DNA from: Pseudomonadota bacterium
Lineage (GTDB): Bacteria; Pseudomonadota; Gammaproteobacteria; Steroidobacterales; Steroidobacteraceae
Assembly: GCA_016705325.1 (NCBI GenBank)
Contig: JADIYJ010000009.1
Location: forward strand, 1-30,422
DNA length: 30,422 bases
Direction of reading: 5' to 3'
A program made the position numbers and the translations under genes. The notes under the pieces were generated by a model. That model was given only the letters and a program-made list of their open reading frames with translations, made no database searches and was not told the origin of the DNA. This document shows, piece by piece, positions 1 to 9,068 of the stretch; the first letter of the stretch is position 1; each line of letters starts with the position of its first letter.

Positions 1-73
1 TCATCGCTGCGATCTTGCTGCCCCACGGCTCGCTGTCCTTGCCGTGGGAAAAGACGACGTATCGCTCGGTCAT
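1..73 (-). CDS. Alpha/beta-hydrolase-like protein, N-terminal fragment
   Basis: Only the first 24 codons lie in the window, running off its left edge; the start is ATG at 73-71. The visible peptide begins MTERYVVFSHGKDSEPWG. A short beta strand followed by a His-Gly pair resembles the first strand and oxyanion-hole HG of small alpha/beta-fold hydrolases. It lies 70 bp downstream of the alkyltransferase-like gene on the same strand and could be co-transcribed with it. No catalytic residues are visible, so the family call rests on the N-terminus alone. Confidence 0.4.
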   Translation of the reverse strand, partial: MTERYVVFSHGKDSEPWGSKIAAM

Positions 74-143
74 CCGGGAAGCGCTCCAGTCCGCATGCCG
101 CGCATGATAAGGCTTTCGCGCACTGCGTAACGCGGCCTGGGTC

Positions 144-545
144 TCATTCGCCCGACCACAGCAGCTGGTCCAGGTCGCCCACGGCTGCGCCCCAGCCGTG
201 CCGGACGAGGTCGACGCGTCCGCTCGCAGCATCGATGCCTTCGGCGCGCAGCCGGGAAACCTGCCGTCCGCGCGCCGGCGAACCTGCCGGAAAGGCAATG
301 CGCCCACCGGCCGCAATGACGCGCTGCCACGGCACGCCGCTGTCCTGTGGCAGACCGGCAAGCACCTTGCCGACGAGACGGGCCTGGCGCGGCAGTCCAG
401 CGCGAGCCGCAACGGCGCCGTACGTCGTCACCCGGCCGCGCGGAATCCTGCGCACGACCCCGACGATCGCTGCGATCCGGCGTGCGCGCTCCTCGACATC
501 GGCGGGCGTGCGCGTGGCACGGGCAGGACGTGCGGGCTTCGGCAT
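144..545 (-). CDS. Alkyltransferase-like DNA-binding protein (Atl1/YbaZ, MGMT family)
   Basis: A 133-residue single-domain protein of the O6-alkylguanine-DNA alkyltransferase fold, close in length to E. coli YbaZ. It contains the winged-helix DNA-binding stretch (IPRGRVTTYGAVAARAG, about residues 34-50) and the active-site loop. There the alkyl-accepting Cys of MGMT (PCHRV) is replaced by Trp, giving PWQRVI at residues 72-77. Such proteins bind O6-alkylguanine, flip the base and flag the lesion for nucleotide excision repair, but cannot transfer the alkyl group. The start at 545 has GAGG about 7 nt upstream; two further ATGs 10-15 nt upstream are less well placed. It is divergent from the oxoprolinase gene. 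Confidence 0.85.
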   Translation of the reverse strand: MPKPARPARATRTPADVEERARRIAAIVGVVRRIPRGRVTTYGAVAARAGLPRQARLVGKVLAGLPQDSGVPWQRVIAAGGRIAFPAGSPARGRQVSRLRAEGIDAASGRVDLVRHGWGAAVGDLDQLLWSGE

Positions 546-748
546 GATGCCTCGCATCATGCCATGCGCCGCATTGCAGCCTGCCCGGGGCAAGTGACAG
601 TGAGTTCCCGACTGGGTCCCGGCCGCGCAGGTCCGCGCGCGAGCGGGCGCCGATCTGACAGAATATTTGCCGGCCCGGATGAGAGTCCCGGGAGCCGTGG
701 TCCATCGATCGTTGACGCCGGACTGGAGCCGGTTGCGATTGCCGTACA

Positions 749-3700
749 TTGCACAACGCGAAACGGTCGGTTGGGCGATTCGCCTTCCGTGGATCGCGGC
801 GGCACGTTCACCGACGTGGTCGGCACCGCGCCGGATGGCTCGCTGCACACCTGCAAGGTCCTGTCGCGCGATCCGCATCGGCCGGCCGATCCGGCCTTGC
901 GCGGCATCGACTTGCTGCTCGAACGACACGGCGCAGCCCGTGGCCATCGCGTGGCTTCGGTGCGGCTCGGCACCACCGTCGCCACCAACGCCTTGCTCGA
1001 GCGCGCGGGCGCGCCGACGCTGCTGGTCACCTCGCAAGGCATGCGTGACGCGCTGCTGATCCGGCGGGATCGGCCCGACATCTTCGCGCGCGCCATCCGT
1101 CGCCCTTCCCCGCTGTACCGGGACGTCGTCGAAATTCCAGAGCGCGTGGACGCCCAGGGGCAGGTGCTGTTGCCGTTGGACGAGGAAGCCCTGCGCCGCG
1201 CGCTCGTGGCGGCGCGAGCGGCCGGCATCGAGGCGGTCGCCGTCGCATTCCTGCACGGGTTCCGGCATCCGGCCCACGAGATCCGCGCCGTGGAAATTGC
1301 ACGCGCAGCGGTTTCGGCGAAGTGATCGCGTCGCACGCTGCCGCGCCGCTGCTCGGCTTCGTGGCGCGCGGCGACACGACCGTGGCCGACGCCTACCTCT
1401 CGCCCATTCTGCTGCGCTACACACGGAGTTTCCGCGCGAGCCTGCGCCGGGCGTACGGCGACGCGACCGTCGCCTTCATGCAGAGCAACGGCGGGCTCGT
1501 CGATGCCGAGGGCTTTCGCGGCGTGAACGGCATTCTGTCGGGTCCCGCCGGGGGCGTGGTCGGGATGATTGCCGCCGGTACCACAGACGGCCCGCGACGG
1601 CTGATCGGCTTCGACATGGGAGGCACGTCGACGGACGTCAGCCTGTCCACCGGCGACATTCCGCGGCGGTTCGCCGCCGAGATTGACGGGGTGCGATTGC
1701 AGACCCCGATGGTCGACATCACCACGATCGCGGCGGGCGGTGGTTCGGTGCTGCGGTTCGCCGACGGCCGGCTGCAGGTGGGCCCCGCTTCTGCCGGCGC
1801 CGATCCCGGGCCGGCGTGTTACCGCCGCAACGGCCCCGCCACGATCACCGATTGCAATGTCGTGCTGGGACGCATTCCCGTGGATCATTTTCCGCACGTC
1901 TTCGGCCCGGCGGGCGATCAACCGATCGATCCGGCTGCCTCGCGCGCGACTCGCCGAGCTGGCCGCGGCGGCCGCGACACAAGCCGGGACTCGAGTATTA
2001 CGGCGGTCGGGCGCTGGCCGAAGCCTTCCTGCAGGTCGCCTGCGCACGCATGGCCAACGCGATTCGCGAACTCGCCCTGCACCACGGCGAAGACCCGGCA
2101 CGCTGCGGCCTGCTCTCGTTCGGCGGCGCGGCAGGGCAGCACGCGTGCGCCGTGGCCGGGCTGCTCGGTGCCGACGAGGTGCTGCTGCATCCGCTCGCGG
2201 GTGTGCTGTCCGCTTATGGCATCGGCTTGACCGGTCGTCGTGCAATACGCCGTCGCACGGTCGAGGCTGCGCTCGATGCGACGGGACACGCGGCTGGCAG
2301 ACAGGCATTGCAGGGACTCGAAGCCGATACGCGTGATGACCTGCTGCGCCAGGGCGTCGCCGCGTCGCGCGTCGAGATGCGCAGCAGTGCGCACGTGCGG
2401 CTCACGGGCTCCGACACCACCCTCGAGCTACGGTGGCAGCCCGCAGCCAGGCTGCGCATCGCGTTTTTCGCGGCGCACCGCCAGCTCTACGGCTTTGCCG
2501 ACGACACTGCGCCGCTGGTCATCGGCTCGGTCATGGCCGAAGCCATCGAACGCGTGGCAACGGCGGCACCGAACCTGGTCACCGCAAGGAACCGTTGCTC
2601 ACCGACGCTGGATCGCCGGCTGCGGTTACCGCGGTCTGGATCGAGGGGGCCTCGCGCACGTTGCCAGTCATCGCACGCCGCGAACTCACGCCGGGTGCCC
2701 AGCTGCACGGGCCCTTGCTGCTCTGCGAAGACGGTGCGACGAGCTGGATCGCGCCCGGCTGGGCGGGTCACGTCGCACCGAGCGGCCTGGTCGTCCTGCA
2801 CCGGTCGCAGGCCGCGTGCAGCATCGCTCACCTGGACGCGCCCGCCACCGAGCCCGATCCGATGCGGCTCGAGGTGTTCAACGCCTTGTTCATGCACGTC
2901 GCGGAGCAGATGGGCGCCGTGCTGCGACACACGGCCAGTTCGGTCAACATCAAGGAACGACTCGACTTTTCGTGCGCGATCTTCGATGCCTCGGCGAACC
3001 TCGTGGCCAATGCGCCACACATGCCCGTGCACCTGGGATCGATGGGTGCGAGCGTGGCCGCCGTGCTCGACACGTTCGGCGACGACACGCGCCCCGGCGA
3101 TGCCTACCTGGTGAACTCGCCGTACGCCGGCGGCACCCACCTGCCCGACATGACGGTGGTCTCACCGGTCTTCGACCAGGCCGGCACCCGCGTCGAATTC
3201 TTCACGGCCTCGCGGGCGCACCACGCCGACGTGGGCGGAATCACGCCCGGCTCCATGCCGCCGGACAGCCGCACGATCGACGACGAAGGCGCGCTGGTGG
3301 CGCCGACGCGCATCGTGCGCGAAGGGGTGCTCGACGACGCCAGAATGCGCCAGCTGTTCTGCGGCAACCCCTGGCCCGCACGGAATTTCCCGCAGAACCT
3401 CGCGGATCTGCGGGCGCAGCTGGCGGCAAATTCCCGTGGCGAACGGGAATTGCGCCGCGCCGCGGCGGACCATGGCGGCGCCACGCTGCTCGCGTACATG
3501 CGCCACGTGCAGGACAACGCCGAACGCTGCGTGCGCCGCGCGATCCGCCGGCTGCGCGCCGGCAGCTTCCGCTACGAGATGGACAATGGCCAGGTGGTTG
3601 CCGTGCGCATCGCCGTCGAGCCGCAAGCCGGCACGGCCACCGTCGACTTCGCGGGCACATCGCCGCAACAGGCCAACAACTTCAACGCGCCGCTTGCCGT

Positions 3701-4391
3701 CACGACCGCGGCGGTGCTTTACGTCTTCCGCACGCTGATCGACGAGCCGATCCCGCTCAACGCGGGTTGCCTGCGACCACTGACCATCGTCGTGCCGCAC
3801 GGGTCGATGCTCGACCCGATCGCGCCCGCGGCAGTGGTCGCCGGCAACGTCGAAACTTCGCAGTGCATCGTCGATGCGCTGTACGGCGCCCTGGGACTGC
3901 AGGCTGCCGCGCAGGGCACGATGAACAACTTCACGTTCGGCAACGAGCGCTATCAGTACTACGAAACCATTGCGGGCGGCGCCGGGGCCGGTCCGGATTT
4001 CGATGGCGCAAGCGGCGTGCAGACGCACATGACCAACTCGCGGCTCACCGATCCCGAGGTGCTCGAAACGCGGTTCCCCGTGCTGCTGCGCGAGTTCTCG
4101 ATTCGTCGCGGCTCCGGCGGCGCAGGCCGGCACCGCGGTGGCGACGGTCTCGTGCGGCGCGTCGAATTCCGGGAGGCGATGACTGCGAACGTGCTGGCCA
4201 ATCACCGGCGCATCGTGCCGTTCGGTCTCGAGGGAGGCGCGCCCGGGGCGCCCGGGCGCAACTCGGTCAGGCGACGTGGCCGCGCCGACTCAGAAACGCT
4301 CGCCGCGACGTTCGGGCTCGCCGTAGAGCCGGGCGATGAGATTGAGATCGAGACGCCGGGCGGCGGCGGCTTCGGGGCGCAGGGTGCCTGA
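749..4391 (+). pseudogene. 5-oxoprolinase-like (fused HyuA-HyuB) gene with several frameshifts
   Basis: Homologous to ATP-dependent 5-oxoprolinase, which opens 5-oxo-L-proline to glutamate; the about 1,214-codon length fits the fused family. The HyuA half shows DRGGTFTDVVG (789 on) and GFDMGGTSTDVS (about 1608-1645), both ATP-binding actin-fold motifs. The HyuB half shows IKERLDFSCAIFD, NAPHMPVHLGSMGASV, NSPYAGGTHLPD and GNVETSQCIVDALYG, and ends in a Gly-rich tail. The HyuA half changes frame about five times: near 787 (one extra C restores FAF-VDRGG), 1308 (one missing G restores ARAAGFGEV), 1940 (two bases missing from a CG run restores ASRARLAEL), 1975-2015 and 2560-2595. The HyuB half, about 600 codons, is unbroken. 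TTG 749 is the only start in the first frame and has no good ribosome site, so the 5' end is uncertain. This is either a decaying gene or sequence error. Confidence 0.8.
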
Positions 4392-6083
4392 AGGCACGGC
4401 GGGCCGCTGATCGGGCGTCGGCGCGAACAACTCCTGTGCCAGCGTCCGCCGTTGCGTGGTGTCTTCGGGCAGGCCGTCGATGACGGGACGCGGCAGCTCA
4501 CGCACGGTGAAGCGCGTGCCGGGTGGCAACGGTCGTGGCTTGACGGCCCGCAGGGTGCTGCCCTCGAGGCAATGCGTGAGCATGAACGAGCGATACTCGC
4601 CAAGGCGCGGCGTGGGCAGCGAGATCAGGCAATGCACCACGCCGTTCCTGACGTCTTCCGTCGTGTTGATGAATTCGTCGCAGACAACCTCGCAATGCTG
4701 CGCGTCCGCACCTTTGCCAAAGGCGCCGCTGGCGGCAAGCCCGAGCAGGAAGGCGTGCGCCTGCCGTGCGAGTCGCGGCCAGGTATTGCGATCGCGCCCT
4801 TCGAAGCGCGCCCAGCGTGTGCCGCTCTCGATGCTGTTGACGATCAGCAGCTGCCGTCGACGGAACGTGAGCAGCGAACTTTCGGGGCCGGCACCCGCTC
4901 CACGCGCCAGCGTCTTGAGCTGCGCCGTGCCGGCAACGCTGGCACGGACCGCATGCAGCGGGTTGACCCCCTGCGCCGTGAGCTTCTGGCAGTCGATCTC
5001 CGTCAGTGCCTGCAGGGGACGCGTGCCGGGACGCAGCAGGAGCTGCTCGTCGGGCAGTCCGTCCCACGGCGAGCGATGTGAATCCATGCGTGCCAGCGCA
5101 CCCGCGACCGCGCCACTGTTGGCGAAAGACTCGAAGCGGCCGCGCAGCCGGTCGAACGCCTGCACGCGCGGAAAACACATGAACGCGGAATCGCTCTGGA
5201 ACGCGAGTTCACGCAGGCCCTGCAAGGCGTCGTCGGTCGTCTGCCACGCAGCGGGCGGATCGACGACGAGCAGAGCGCGGTGGTCGCGGCAGAACTGCGT
5301 CGCGACCAGCAGCACGCCAGGCCCGATGTCGCGATCGCGCGCGGGCGGCGGCACGCAGACGAAATGCAGGTCCTCGACATCGCGCAAGGCGAAGAGGCCG
5401 GTACCGCGTTCAGCCGAGCCGATCAGGTCGTAATCGGTGAGCGGCGAGCCATCGTCGCCATCGGGATTCGAATCGACGTAGCCGATCGGGTGGCGCGCAC
5501 CCGCACGGAACGTGCGGTCCGGAGGTGCCTGCGGCACGGCGCCGCGCACCCGCACCAGCAGCGATTCCTGCAGCGCCGAGGTGACGAATCGCGTGGTGCC
5601 GGGAGCCGTCGACAGCCGCCGGAAAATTTCCTGGTCTTCGATCTGCTCGGACCCGAGCGTGCGCAGGCGCTGCAGGACGAGGTTGAAGCGATCTTCCTAG
5701 CTGGGCGCGATGTTGTCGTAGTCGACGGAGGCTCGCAGGATTTCCCGTGTGCCGGGACTGAGCGCTTCGAGCACCAGCTTCTCGTCGCCGCAAGGCAGGC
5801 TGATGGTAGCGGGCGCTCCGCCGTTCACGACGCGCACGATGACTGCCTCGCGGCCGCCGTTGTCGAAGTACTGCTCGACGGCGTACGACAGCATGCTCGG
5901 CTGCCAGAGCCCGCCGAACACCTGCTGGTACTCGGCGAAATCGCGCACACGCACGGGACGGTTCACGGGACCGCGCAACGCACGGCCGACGAAACCCGTC
6001 GTCGCCGTCGGCAGTCGAACGATCGGCACGTCTGCGCCAACCGCTTCCGTCACCGTGATGCCAGTGTGGGCAATATCGCGCAA
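4290..6083 (-). pseudogene. Solitary contractile tail-sheath family protein, interrupted by an in-frame TAG
   Basis: Together the two halves form a 597-residue phage-type tail sheath protein. The N-terminus (GITVTEAV, TTGFVGRALRGPVNRPV, FGGLWQPSMLSYAVEQYF) and the C-terminal domain (GTRWARFEGRDRNTW, HCEVVCDEFINTTEDV) match sheath subunits of contractile phage tails and related injection machines. Codon 129 is TAG (5699-5697), and the frame continues on both sides without a shift (DYDNIAPS, stop, EDRFNLVLQRL), so this is a nonsense codon, probably CAG or GAG originally. The start is TTG at 6083; an in-frame TAA lies just upstream and no ATG fits. No tube, baseplate, spike or lysis gene is nearby, so it is an orphan. 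Its last 102 bp overlap the oxoprolinase 3' end tail-to-tail. TAG ends several other genes here, so recoding is unlikely. Confidence 0.75.
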
Positions 6084-6177
6084 AGCCGCGCCCCGCCTCG
6101 AAAAACTGCCTTAAAGTACCATAAGTTATCGGCCTTCGAAGCGACCCACGACCCGCCGCGTCGCGCCGCGGTCGATT

Positions 6178-7329
6178 TCAGGCTCCAGCGGACGGGGTGG
6201 TCCCGCGGCGATTGCGGCCACGCATGGGGCGCGTACTGGTCGCCGGTGCCGGCAGGCGCGCGCGACAGTGCTCGACGAACCAACGCAACCCGACCTCGCC
6301 GGTTGCGATCGGGCCCGTCTCTTCGGCGCCCAGCACCCCCATCCCCTGCTGCACGCGTGCCAGCAGGCGCGCGTCCGCCGCGAAAGCCTGGCGCCGCACT
6401 CGCTGATGCGTGTAACGCAGCAGGCGCATCTCGCGACCCGGGTCGGTGGCCGCATAGCGCAACTCGCGCAATGTGCTGTGACCGGTGGCGCCCGGCAGGA
6501 CCTGCAGGATGTACAGGCCATCCGGCGCGAGCTGCAACAGCAGGTTCGGCCAGACGTAGACATATTCGGCGCGTGCCGGGCTCGACTGCCTGTCGCGCAG
6601 CAACTGGCGGCACATGCGCGACGACCACGTGTCGCCGAGGGCGCCCGTAGCGACTGCAGCCGTCGCGCGCAGGGCGTCACCGTCGCTCAGTTCGAAAACC
6701 AATGGCGCGAACAACCGCGGCTTCAGGGCAGGTCGCGCAATGTCGACGTGTGCGATGTCGAGCGTGTGTTCGCACGCCAGTTTCCAGTCGGCCGCGCAGT
6801 GCGTTGTTCGCGGCTCGATCACGCGTCGCATCGACGTCAGGTCTGGCCAGGTCCCTGCTACTGCGTCGAGCACCTGCTCGACCGCTTGCCGCGGCGTCTG
6901 GAAGGCCGCAAAGACCAGGCCGTGCCACTCGGCGACGTGGAGCGGATGCAATGAGTGCGCGTCCGCGTCGAACTCATCGAAGTGCTGGCCGGCAGGAATG
7001 CTGACGAGCGCGCCCGCTTCGTCGTACGTCCAGCCGTGGTAGGGGCAGCGCAAGCGGCCGTCGATGCAGAACGCGAGCCCGGTGTGCGCGTCGCCTTCGA
7101 CCAGACGCGCGCCCCGATGTCGGCAGGCGTTGCGAAAGCCCTGCAGGCCGCCCGCCTTCGTCCGCAGCACCACCCCGGAACGCCCGCCGCAGTCGTATCG
7201 CACTGCGGTGCCGGACGCAGGCAGGTCCGAGACGTGGCAGACGAATTGCCAGCTCGGGGCGAAGATCGTCGAGTCTTCGAGCGGTGCGCGGTCGGGGTCG
7301 AGGTACCAGCTGGCCGGGAGTCCTCGCAC
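6178..7329 (-). CDS. Rieske [2Fe-2S] ring-hydroxylating oxygenase, alpha-subunit type
   Basis: A 383-residue protein with an N-terminal Rieske domain: ligands Cys69-x-His71 (CRH) and Cys95-x2-His98 (CPYHGW). A C-terminal SRPBCC-type catalytic domain follows. In this family the mononuclear iron is held by a D/E-x2-H-x4-H motif plus a distal Asp. Here the motif reads D191-I-A-H194-V-D-I-A-R199, so the second His is Arg. A possible distal Asp lies in FAADARLLARVQQG. The substrate is unknown, and the altered iron site raises doubt about normal oxygenase activity. The start is GTG 7329, 6 nt after the stop of the L,D-transpeptidase gene, with AGG just upstream, suggesting co-transcription. The Arg/Pro/Thr-rich last 30 residues are unconserved-looking. 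Confidence 0.85.
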   Translation of the reverse strand: MRGLPASWYLDPDRAPLEDSTIFAPSWQFVCHVSDLPASGTAVRYDCGGRSGVVLRTKAGGLQGFRNACRHRGARLVEGDAHTGLAFCIDGRLRCPYHGWTYDEAGALVSIPAGQHFDEFDADAHSLHPLHVAEWHGLVFAAFQTPRQAVEQVLDAVAGTWPDLTSMRRVIEPRTTHCAADWKLACEHTLDIAHVDIARPALKPRLFAPLVFELSDGDALRATAAVATGALGDTWSSRMCRQLLRDRQSSPARAEYVYVWPNLLLQLAPDGLYILQVLPGATGHSTLRELRYAATDPGREMRLLRYTHQRVRRQAFAADARLLARVQQGMGVLGAEETGPIATGEVGLRWFVEHCRARLPAPATSTRPMRGRNRRGTTPSAGA

Positions 7330-7335
7330 GGTCGC

Positions 7336-8517
7336 CTAGCGTCCGCCGCTGGCTGCGACCGGAGCAGCGGCCGCGGATTCATCGCGGATCGGCACGGGCC
7401 GGTCGCTGCCGTCCCAGGTCGCGCCCGCCGGGATGCGATTCTCGACGAGGAGCGCCGACGCCAGGAACTGGTCGAGACCGACCGCCGGCTGCGTCACGGG
7501 CACGGCCACGCCCTTCGCCGCGTTCACCACCTGTTCCACCAGCGTCCAGTCGACCGTGACGGCCGCCGGTTTCGCGCGCTGCGCCATCTTTTCCTGCACT
7601 TTCTTGTTGAAGCGCTGACCCTTGGCCGCCGCCTTCGCTTCCGGGTGTTCCTCGTGCGGAGGGAACGACTGCACGTAGAACTGACCGTCCTGCACCTTGT
7701 AGAGCAGCGGCTGGTTGACGACCGTGACTTTGGTGCCGATCGGCAGCTGAGGAAACAGCGTCGCGATGTCTTCCGGGTACAGCCGGATGCAACCATGGCT
7801 TGCGCGCATGCCGACGCCGGCGGGCTTGTTGGTGCCATGCATGAGATAGCTCGGCCAGCCGAGGTTCATCGCGAACGCGCCGAGCGGATTGTCGGGACCG
7901 GCCGGCACCCGCGCGGGCAGGATGTCGCCTTCGGCTGCGTGTTCCTTGCGCACGGAAGCGGGCGGGGTCCAGACCGGGTCCTTGCGCTTCGAGACGATCT
8001 TGGTGGAACCTTCGGGCGTCGCCCAGCCGACCATGCCGATGCCGATCGGCACCGTGACCACCACGCGCTGCTCGCCCTGCGCCGGCTTCGGGAAATAGTA
8101 CAGCCGCAATGCCGCGAGGTTGACGACCAGGCCTTCGCGCGGCGCATCCGGCAGCACGAACTGCGTGGGCAATACGATGCGGGTGCCCTCCTTCGGCAGC
8201 CACGGGTCGACGCCCGGATTGGCGTTGATGACTTCGTCGTAGCCGAGATTGAAGCGGCGCGCGATGTCAGGGAGCGTGTCCTCATGGGTCGCGATCGTCG
8301 CCTGCAACGTGCCTACAACCGCCGTGGTCTGCGGGTCGAACGGGAACGTGTGCGTCGCGAGCGGTTCCGCGTATTGTGGCTGCGGCGGTTCTGGTGGCGG
8401 CGGTGGCTCCTGCGGCTGCGGCGCGAAGATGCTGCAGCCCGCAAGCGTTGCGAATACGGCGACGAGCGCCACGCGGCGCGTCGACCGGAAGCCTGTAATA
8501 TTCACGGATTCAATCAC
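7336..8517 (-). CDS. L,D-transpeptidase lipoprotein with LysM and YkuD domains
   Basis: A 393-residue envelope protein of the ErfK/YbiS/YcfS group, which forms 3-3 peptidoglycan crosslinks or attaches proteins to meso-diaminopimelate. It begins with a lipoprotein signal (LAGC, Cys28), then a Pro-rich linker and a LysM-like segment (about 74-117, HEDTLPDIARRFNLGYDE). The YkuD catalytic domain (about 128-270) has H227-GTN and S240-H-G-C243 with nucleophile Cys243. The C-terminal 120 residues are Lys/Ala-rich and of unknown role. The GTG start at 8517 has AGAGG six bases upstream; a second GTG six codons in (MNITGF) is possible. It is the first gene of a minus-strand run leading to the Rieske and sheath genes. 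Confidence 0.9.
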   Translation of the reverse strand: MIESVNITGFRSTRRVALVAVFATLAGCSIFAPQPQEPPPPPEPPQPQYAEPLATHTFPFDPQTTAVVGTLQATIATHEDTLPDIARRFNLGYDEVINANPGVDPWLPKEGTRIVLPTQFVLPDAPREGLVVNLAALRLYYFPKPAQGEQRVVVTVPIGIGMVGWATPEGSTKIVSKRKDPVWTPPASVRKEHAAEGDILPARVPAGPDNPLGAFAMNLGWPSYLMHGTNKPAGVGMRASHGCIRLYPEDIATLFPQLPIGTKVTVVNQPLLYKVQDGQFYVQSFPPHEEHPEAKAAAKGQRFNKKVQEKMAQRAKPAAVTVDWTLVEQVVNAAKGVAVPVTQPAVGLDQFLASALLVENRIPAGATWDGSDRPVPIRDESAAAAPVAASGGR

Positions 8518-8555
8518 TTGCCACCTCTCGTCAGCGTCGGACGGCCTGCGGCCGT

Positions 8556-9068
8556 TCAGAGCACGGCGGGGCGGTTCGGCAGTTCGTCTTCGTCGCGCCC
8601 ACTGGGCAACGGCGGGTAGTGACGGGCCAGCAACCGGCCGGCCTCGTGCACTCCCTCCACGGCGCCCCGCTCATATTGCCCGGAGCGGAACATCTCTTCC
8701 ATCGTATTGCAGACCGCAGCCCATTCCGCGGGGCTCACACGGCCGTTGCAGCCCCTGTCCGCCACGATCTCCACGTCGCGATCCGCCAGCAACACGTAGA
8801 TCAGGGTGCCGTTGTTCGCTTCGGTATCCCAGACCCCCAGTGCAGCAAAGACCTGCAGTGCCCGGGCCCGCGGCGACGTGCCTGCCCAGATGTCACTGGG
8901 CTCGAGCGCCGCTTCGATCGCGAAGCGGATTTCGCCGCTGTGCAGTAGCTCCGATTCGGTGACCGCTCGTTCGATCGCGTCGAGGGCTTCGACCGGGAAT
9001 GCGCGCGCAAGTTTGCCACGCGTCGAAAACAGATGACGAAAAAGACGTGTCCAGTCCATGGTCATCAC
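8556..9068 (-). CDS. TPM-domain protein, cytoplasmic or peripheral
   Basis: A 170-residue TPM (TLP18.3/Psb32/MOLO-1) domain protein without a signal peptide. Recognisable parts are the helix TRLFRHLFSTRGKLARAFP, then IERAVTESELLHSGEIRFAIE, the strand pair NNGTLIYVLLADRDVEIVADRG and the late helix WAAVCNTMEEMFRSGQYERG. Its start overlaps the stop of the upstream TPM gene (GTGA at 9068-9065; an ATG at 9065 is also possible), so the two are translationally coupled. It is the third gene of the lemA-TPM-TPM operon. The molecular function is unknown; related proteins accompany LemA in envelope-associated operons. Confidence 0.85.
   Translation of the reverse strand: MMTMDWTRLFRHLFSTRGKLARAFPVEALDAIERAVTESELLHSGEIRFAIEAALEPSDIWAGTSPRARALQVFAALGVWDTEANNGTLIYVLLADRDVEIVADRGCNGRVSPAEWAAVCNTMEEMFRSGQYERGAVEGVHEAGRLLARHYPPLPSGRDEDELPNRPAVL

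Noticed and set aside
5455..5480. tRNA T-arm-like GGATTCGAATC
   Set aside because: It lies inside the sheath gene and no acceptor, D or anticodon stems can be built around it.
5697..5699. Amber codon reassigned genome-wide
   Set aside because: TAG is used as the natural stop of DUF2721, L,D-transpeptidase, DNA methylase, DUF4136 and aldehyde dehydrogenase genes in this window.
4290..6083. Prophage region
   Set aside because: Only a sheath gene is present; no integrase, att site, capsid, portal or lysis gene occurs nearby.
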